From: Actinostola sp. cb2023
Lineage: Eukaryota; Cnidaria; Anthozoa; Actiniaria; Actinostolidae
DNA: 64,000 nt
Direction: 5' to 3'
Assembly: GCA_033675265.1 (NCBI GenBank)
Contig: JAUJYZ010001328.1
Coordinates: forward strand, 295,001-359,000
Shown here: piece by piece, positions 46,075 through 54,700 of the stretch
Layout of the letters: every line of letters starts with the position of its first letter
How positions within the stretch are numbered: position 1 is the first letter of the stretch
Position numbers and translations under genes: made by a program
Notes under the pieces: model-generated
Databases searched by the model: none
The model's input: the letters and a program-made list of their open reading frames with translations, nothing else
Told to the model about the DNA's origin: nothing

Positions 46075-48742
46075 GGACGAGATTCAAAATGGCGTCTCAT
46101 TTCGCTACAGTCTCCGAATTTATTTGTTTAGTAAAGTGCCATTTTTTATCCAACTGATTTGGTAAATACTACATGTAAAACAATTATCCACTTCAGTGTC
46201 GGTGAGTAGTGGTGAATATTTACCCTGCCGCTCGAGGACTCGCGGCTCGGTAAATATCCACCACTACTCGCCTCCACTTCTGGCAATAATTGTTCATTAT
46301 TCACCTATTTCAAAAACGTTGATCATGGATGATCTGAAATGGATAATCTGAGACTGAGAGGAATTGTGGGTAGTTTATAGTAATTTGTATGAAATTGCCA
46401 GAGTGTCAAAATTTCTTATGAGACCTATGGTGTAAATTTAAAAACTGCACCTTGGTACCAACAATAATATTCCTCTTGGTCTCAGATCATCCATTTTAGA
46501 TCGTCCATGATCAACGTTTATTGAAAAAAGTGTACAGGTATACTAGCTCCTCGGGGCTTTTCAGTATCTTAATTAATGTTATATCTAAAGCTATATATGT
46601 ACAATATATGAACAATAATTTATTAATCTTTGCTTTTCAGATCTGTTGATTGGTGCCTATGAATCAGACAGTGTTGCTTTCCTAAGGTAGAAGAATGTTA
46701 TTTTACTTTACATGTAATCTATTACTGTAACAATAATGATATGAACACACATGCAGACTGACTTATTTATATTTCCACAGATCCAGACCCATCATTGAAA
46801 TTAAAGCTGAAATTGAAATCAAACCAAATCCATTTGACATCAGAAGTAAAAACTGTATGACAAATTACAAAGGAAAGAAAATCAACACAGCCTGGTAGGT
46901 CAGCAACGATTACTAGATGGTTTTTCATTCAGTAAAGCTCATGTTGTCTTACTCTAATCCTTTTCAGCATGTCAATGAAACTATGCTTAGGTTACAAAGA
47001 ACGGAAAGGCCGATTGACAGAGAAATTGAGTAAGTAAAGAAGTACCAGCACAATATGACTTGTGTAATATTAATATAGACTTGATACATGTATTTTGGGG
47101 CTGCATGTGTTGGATTACATGATGACTGTGTCTTCAGATTCTCAATTCCAATTCCTCTGGTGGGCAAGATGTCATTGTATTGTACTCAAGTTTCATTGTA
47201 TTGTACTTAGTATGTTTGTATTTGTACTCAAGAATCATTGTATTGTACTCAAGATGTCATTGTATTGTACTCAAGATGTCATTGTATTGTACTCAAGATG
47301 TCATTGTATTGTACTCAAGATGTCATTGTATTGTACTCAAGATGTCATTGTATTGTACTCAAGATGTCATTGTATTGTACTCAAGATGTCATTGTATTGT
47401 ACTCAAGATGTCATTGTATTGTACTCAAGATGTCATTGTATTGTACTCAAGATGTCATTGTATTGTACTCAAGATGTCATTGTATTGTACTCAAGATGTC
47501 ATTGTATTGTACTCAAGATGTCATTGTATTGTACTCAAGATGTCAAACTGTACTCAACTGTCATTGTATTGTACTCAAGATGTCATTGTATTGTACTCAA
47601 GATGTCATTGTATTGTACTCAAGATGTCATTGTATTGTACTCAAGATGTCATTGTATTGTACTCAAGATGTCATTGTATTGTACTCAAGCCTGTCATTGT
47701 ATTGTACTCAAGATGTCATTGTATTGTACTCAAGATGTCATTGTATTGTACTCAAGATGTCATTGTATTGTACTCAAGATGTCATTGTATTGTACTCAAG
47801 ATGTCATTGTATTGTACTCAAGATGTCATTGTATTGTACTCAAGATGTCATTGTATTGTACTCAAGATGTCATTGTGTATTGTACTCAAGATGTCATTGT
47901 ATTGTACTCAAGATGTCATTGTATTGTACTCAAGATGTCATTGTATTGTATTGTATTGTCAAGATGTCATTGTATTGTACTCAAGATGTCATTGTATTGT
48001 ACTCAAGATGTCATTGTATTGTACTCAAGATGTCATTGTATTGTACTCAAGATGTCATTGTATTGTACTCAAGATGTCATTGTATTGTACTCAAGATGTC
48101 ATTGTATTGTACTCAATATGTCATTGTATTGTACTCAAGATGTCATTGTATTGTACTCAAGATGTCATTGTATTGTACTTGTATTTATTGTACTCAAGAT
48201 GTCATTGTATTGTACTCAAGATGTCATTGTATTGTACTCAAGATGTCATTGTATTGTACTCAAGATGTCATTGTATTGTACTCAAGATGTCATTGTATTG
48301 TACTCAAGATGTCATTGTATTGTACTCAAGATGTCATTGTATTGTACTCAAGATGTCATTGTATTGTACTCAAGATGTCATTGTATTGTACTCAAGATGT
48401 CATTGTATTGTACTCAAGATGTCATTGTATTGTACTCAAGATGTCATTGTATTGTACTCAAGATGTCATTGTATTGTACTCAAGATGTCATTGTATTGTA
48501 CTCAAGATGTCAATTGATGTCATTGTATTGTACTCAAGATGTCATTGTATTGTACTCAAGATGTCATTGTATTGTACTCAAGATGTCATTGTATTGTATT
48601 TAGGTTTTAGCGTATATTAGGATTTAGTATTTTGTATTTAGTATTTAGAATTAATCGTATTTGAAGTTTGTGCATATATTTATATTTATTATTAGGAGGA
48701 CCAGATTGGAAAAAAGCAGAGCTTTATCTGTAATTCCTCGTT

Positions 48743-48773
<31 letters not shown>

Positions 48774-51700
48774 CTCCTACCTGTTTTTATGTTCTTCCTT
48801 CGAAGAACTGTCCACCAATAGCCTACCAACAACCCACCAACAAACTACCAACTGTCCACCAACAGCCTACCAACAAACTACCAACTGTCCACCAACAGCC
48901 TACCAACAACCCACCAACAAACTACCAACTGTCCACCAATAGCCTACCAACAACCCACCAACAAACTACTAACAAACTACCCACTATCCACCAACAGCCT
49001 ACCAACAGCCTACCAACAAACTACCAACTGTCCACCAACAGGTTAACAACTGTCTGTCAGCTGACTTCATACTCAGAACATAAATATTTACTATTCAATA
49101 ATTATCACTAATAATCATTTTCTTGCTATTTTTGTAGGTATGGATTTAGAGATTGAATCTGATGTTGAATATGAGAAGGAAGCTCGTGTGCTATTCAATG
49201 CCACTTCAAAACCTATTTATAACAAGACTTTGACACAACTTCCCCTTGATCCAGCCAGAACTTGTTTTGTGGAATATGTGTTCTTAAGGGTAAGATGAAG
49301 CTGAAAATGTAACTATTATACAAGTACATGTACATTATTCTAGAGTCATTTTCGTATGATTGGGAAGTACATGTAGTCACAGTTTGTGCCGTACAGTGAT
49401 TTTTTTTTGCGCCATGATCGTGCGGTATCCAAGCATTCTGATTGGTTGAGCGATGATTTTGTGCACTGTGATTGGTTGAAATAATGTCTTTGATTCCGTA
49501 CCGTGATGGTAACTCTGTGCCGTAGGTTTCCCACTCTTACGAAAATGACTCTAAATAAGTTTGCAGTAAAGTTGATGTAATAAATTAAACACGATAAAGA
49601 GTTCTTCCTCTGATTTAAATACACCGAGAAGTAGGTTAAAAAAACAAGGCTTATCAATCATTGTCATTGTTCTTGTAGTCAAAAGTGGAGGATATATACC
49701 CTGACATCACGTTTAAAATCAACTACAAAATGCATCAGCTGTCAACTCCACCAACTGCAGCACCTGGCTCGCTACCGTCGTTGGCGGGTTATGCTATGCT
49801 GGAGGAGCATCAGAAAACTTTTGCTACCGCTGTGGTTAGTATTGAAGGATTATAATATTATTATTGTTTCTATGATATACATAACTGTACCTTTTTCTTA
49901 GTGTAAGAATAGATTTATTTTGCTTATTATTATTTTCAATGGCTTACCATAAACCCCACATATAAGCACTAGCAGACTGTATATTAAGTAGAAGCTTATA
50001 TTCAGTTGTTTACGGTAACTATTTCTTTGCTGCATACCATCTGTCCATCATACCTGCTACAGCTGTATATCTTTTCAAAGTCACTCACTTTTAGACATAG
50101 GATGAGTTAAGCACTGTTTTTATGTAATTTATCTTCAAGAAGAATTGCTTAAGGTGATTCCCTTGAAAAAGAAGCAAATCCTAGAATTTTCTATAACTTG
50201 GCGTGGTGATACATTACAGTATGGAGTTTCAAATAATGCAATAAAAAGAGGGGTTAACCGTGCTCATTTTTGTGCTACACTGCTTTGAAATTATGGTATT
50301 TTAGGGTTTCCGGTCGAGTCTCGCGTGGCATCGGGATCGGGTAAATAATTTTCCACAACTTAAAAGACAAACTATTAATAATGAAATGATGTGTTTACTA
50401 TAGCTTTTGTATCTCTAGCCTACCGTCTGATAGTAAGAAAATGCTCGAATTTTGGATACATGTAGTTGTCGAAAAATAGAGCAAAAAACACAGATGTTCG
50501 AAGCACCGAGAGGGTCTAAAAATCGATACTCACTATGCTTTCATTCAATTTTTTTATGTTTGAAAGCCTAACTTTTTTTAATACTTTGCTATATATTAGA
50601 GAACTATAGTGCGATGAAAGTTATTGAATAAAAAATGGGGGTCACCGTTCTCATTGGTGAAATAATTTGCAAAGCGTTCAGTTTTGGCACGTACATTATT
50701 TTGATAATTTCCGCGTGGAGACTGGGTAGAGATTCTTCCAAAATATACATTTTCTCTTTCGTAGTGAAATGAAACATGCTTATTAATGTGTGGTAACTTT
50801 GTTTGTTACATTTTGGGTCTTGTTTTGCTTGTTTTGTTTTGCTCGCATTTGAAAAAAAGCTGTTTTAAACCTGTTTATCTCAATTGCCGCCATCTTGAAA
50901 ATTTAGCGATCTCAAATGTGCGCGAGCACGCACAAGCTAGAGAATCGTGCACAGTAAGCGTGCGCAATGCAAAACAAGGGAATCACCTTAATAGTAATAT
51001 TATTGCTTTGGTTTCACAGTTGCAGTTCAAGAGAGACTGTGTCAAATGTGAACCAGATTTGATTGTTACACAGAAAAGCCCAAAGTAAGTGTCGTAAATT
51101 TACAAAATCTGCATTCAGTTTTCAGCTGATCCTTGTGTGTGTGTTATTTTCTCATTTCACCCTGTTTTTCTCTCAGCTCAAGATTTTATTTCATTTTGTT
51201 GCATCTCCAATTCCTATTTATTTTCTTAATCCTGACAACCAACTAAAAGCTTATTGGTCTCAATGCAGACTAACCCCAAACCTAAGCCAACAGTAACCCT
51301 AACATGCACTGAAAAGTCACTTAGGACATTAACTTCCATTCCAAATTCCAAGCTTTTCAATTACTAATTGCATTAGGTTTAGTGTTGGTCTGCAGTTTGC
51401 AAATGTTGCATGGCTTTAGTCTGCAGTCAGGTTAACTAGTAGTGGGGAGGTGCACATGTACAAGAGGGAAGTGGAGAGGAAGGGGGTCCTTGCTCTGCAG
51501 TTTGACTTAGTCAAGTTAACTAGTAGTGAGGAGGGGCACAAAAGGAGAGCTGAGAGGAAGAGGATCTTTGCTCTGCCAGGTTAACTAGGGAGAGGAGGGG
51601 AGAGGAAGAGCTGAATAGTTGAGAAGGGATTATTTTACTATTATTTTGTGTTTAGAACCCTTGCAGTCGGGGAACAAGGCTATCAAATGGACATCACAGT

Positions 51701-54700
51701 CACCAACTCTGGTGAATCAGCTTATAACAGTCGACTACTAGTGACAATCCCTGAAGGAGTGACACTGGCTGAAGTAAAGAATACCACTGACTCAAACAAA
51801 GTATGGTGAAACTTTTAGTTGTGATTATTGTTTATTGTTTTTAGTAAGAAAGATGGGGTATCAAATGGTAAAATCTTTGGGAGGCTGCAAGATGAGACAT
51901 GGATGAAAAATCTCTCAAATTGAAGATCGCAATAAATTGTGTGAGACTCATAGCCATTCTTGGGACCGACCGCTACCCCTTATAATATAATGCAAATACA
52001 ATACAAAGTGTGGATGCCTTGTATGCGTGTGGATGCCTTGTATGCGTGTGGATGCCTTGCATGCGTGTGGATGCCTTGTATGCGTGTGGATGCCTTGTAT
52101 GCGTGTGGATGTCTTGTATGCGTGTGGATGCCTTGTATGCGTGTGGATGCCTTGTATGCGTGTGGATGCCTTGTATGCGTGTGGATGCCTTGCATGCGTG
52201 TGGATGCCTTGTATGCGTGTGGATGCCTTGCATGCGTGTGGATGCCTTGTATGCGTGTGGATGCCTTGTATGCGTGTGGATGCCTTGTATGCGTGTGGAT
52301 GCCTTGTATGCGTGTGGATGCCTTGTATGCGTGTGGATGCCTTGCATGCTGATGGAGTTTGAATGACATCATTTCCAGGGAGCTAATTTGGTGCTTCATG
52401 TTATGTTGCTAGAATAATAATTATTGTTTTCATTAGTATAAAGTATAAAATTTCTTGCTTCCAACAATGTTGCATTGCTTTCCAAGTGCATGAGGGTGGC
52501 TATACACATGCAATAAATGTTGTGAAAATATTTTCTTTTATTGTTAATTACAGCCACTCATCTCTGGTGACCTTCAGCTTTTGCATTGCCTGTGCAAGTA
52601 TCGCAACATGTGATTCTCATGCACACAAGCCAAAAAAATACCTGTGTAGCTGCAGAGCTCTCTACTACATGTAGCTGTTACAAGCTAATTATTTTATTAA
52701 AAGCCTTTATCTTAGGCAATAACATCATATCAGTATTGGCGCATAGCCTATATGTATTAACTGGTGTTCATCTGTATACAGAAACCATTTTCTATCAGCC
52801 ATCGAGTCATCACTGAGTTCAATGTTGGAGATGATAACAGTACAAGGTTGAGTGTGCCAATAGACAATCCACTGAAAAACTCAGCAACAGTAAGCTAATG
52901 TTGGATTAATAATTAATATTCTTATTCATCATCTTCTTTAACCAAGCAAATTGTGTTTTCTTCAGAGAAAAGTCCGAGTTCGTCTTAGCACTGGCAACTT
53001 TAGCAAATCACAGGACTTCTTGCCTATCGAACTCAAAGTAGTCAGGTAGGAAGTCAAATAATCATTCAAGATACATTGAAATGAACAGCCAGCATTGACT
53101 TCACTGAAAATAAACACCCTTTGACACAAAGGGTCCACGGCCGAGTGGTGAGACACTTGCATGGTCTTCAGACATGGACACTGTACCCCAAACTTTTTGA
53201 TCAAGAACCTGGATTACTGTCTTTTTCAAATTCAATGATTAATGACTGCATCCTTTAATTTGTTGAAGCTGGTGGACATATAATTCCTGACACTTGACCT
53301 TTTTATGTTTATTTAACCTGACTAAAACCTGGATATCGGACTGCAGCACATCCATATTACATCATTATTATGAGTACCCCTCCTATTCTCCCCCAGAAAG
53401 TTTCCTTATTAATGCATACCAGTGTTTCAACTGTACAGCATATTAAATTTAGTTTGTTTTCATTCAGTTCCAATCCTGAACCAGAGAAACACATGGCAGA
53501 TAACATTATTAACTTGAATGTTACCATTGTATCCAAGGCTGATCTGGAATTGTCTGGGTATGTGATAATAATAATGAAAGTAGAGTGAATCATTGAAGTA
53601 TGGATATTGAGACACTATCGAATTATTTTAAATTTTGGAGACATTCATTTATTAATTTTATCCTTAAAGTGTCCATGAAACGAGAAAGTCAATCCTTGTT
53701 TTATTGTACACTATCGTTGTTTGGTCTTTCTCTGAACATTTGCTATATTTAAACATCAACTTTTGAGTGTGCGAACATTTTCATTTCTCGGTTCGAAAAT
53801 TATAATTTTCAACCAAAATGTGTGACAAGAGATGGGGCTCTTGACAATGGCTCGTTGACGTCTGAAGAGGTTTGCATGCCTTTGTTGTGCACAACTCTTG
53901 ACGTCACATTTCTATGGTTTGACCGAGCAGGAATTGTCGCACTTTGAAACCCAAAATATACGCAACTTCGAGCACGAAATAATATTACATACTAAACTTT
54001 CGTAGTGGCAAATGAAAACAGGGTCTGTTTTTTTCGTTTCATAGGCACTTTAAGTTTGCTTGAGTTGTGTTGACACGCTGTCAGAAGAATCATGTGGCTA
54101 GTGGTTATGTCGTGTCCCTCTGCTACATGTAGTTCCAAATCTACCATCACTGTGCATAGCAGTGATGTAAACCTAGTACAGATTTAGACAGAATGTGGGT
54201 CAAGGTGTTTGAACAAGAGAACATGAGATGAGGGAGAGTGAGGACTTCCTCCTCTCGGTCAAACAACTTGACCACAGATAACCCACTCAGACTCCATAAG
54301 AACCCTATTTGCACAGATGAAGTGCCACCATGGGGCTACAAGTAGCTATAATTATAATTCTCCTCTGTTTTTCTTCGTCACAGATCAAAAAGCCAAGAGC
54401 AGGTTAATTATGGTGGAAAAGTTATAGGTGAAAGTGCCATGATCAATGAAGAACAAGTTGGTAATGAAGTCACACACACATATATTGTAAGTATACTTTA
54501 TGTCCTGAAATATATTCTTTTTTTGGCACACCTTAATTATTACCTTAGTCCTTTATTCCTGGTGATTTCTTTAGTTAAACTCTACATTTATATGTACCTT
54601 GTAACCTCCCATAAGTACATTTGTAGACAGCTACGACATACAAATATATGTTTGATCAAAAGAGTGTCCACTTATTAGAGCTAGTTTCATTTGATTATTA

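Larger units (their letters stand above)
33939..46686 (+). other. Integrin alpha block 1: signal peptide and beta-propeller, exons 1-14
   Basis: Exons: 33939-34120, 34234-34364, 35331-35428, 37301-37433, 38210-38307, 38679-38727, 39112-39171, 42078-42122, 42779-42819, 42971-43101, 43666-43865, 44341-44432, 44918-45008, 46641-46686. Blade signatures include [114 protein letters not shown] and [15 protein letters not shown]. Exon 9 is only 41 nt and exon 8 only 45 nt. All joins were checked for phase. Confidence 0.94.

Noticed and set aside
47095..48620. Three overlapping frames of 445-502 codons
   Set aside because: They are the same 22-bp repeat read in three registers. The frames run over known integrin intron DNA and have no gene signal.
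52551..52615. Possible extra integrin exon ([15 protein letters not shown])
   Set aside because: Using it breaks the frame of the following exon. Joining 51800 directly to 52782 keeps the integrin reading.
53132..53200. tRNA-Ser/Leu-like A box (GGCCGAGTGGTGAG)
   Set aside because: No B box or pairing acceptor stem follows at a suitable distance.
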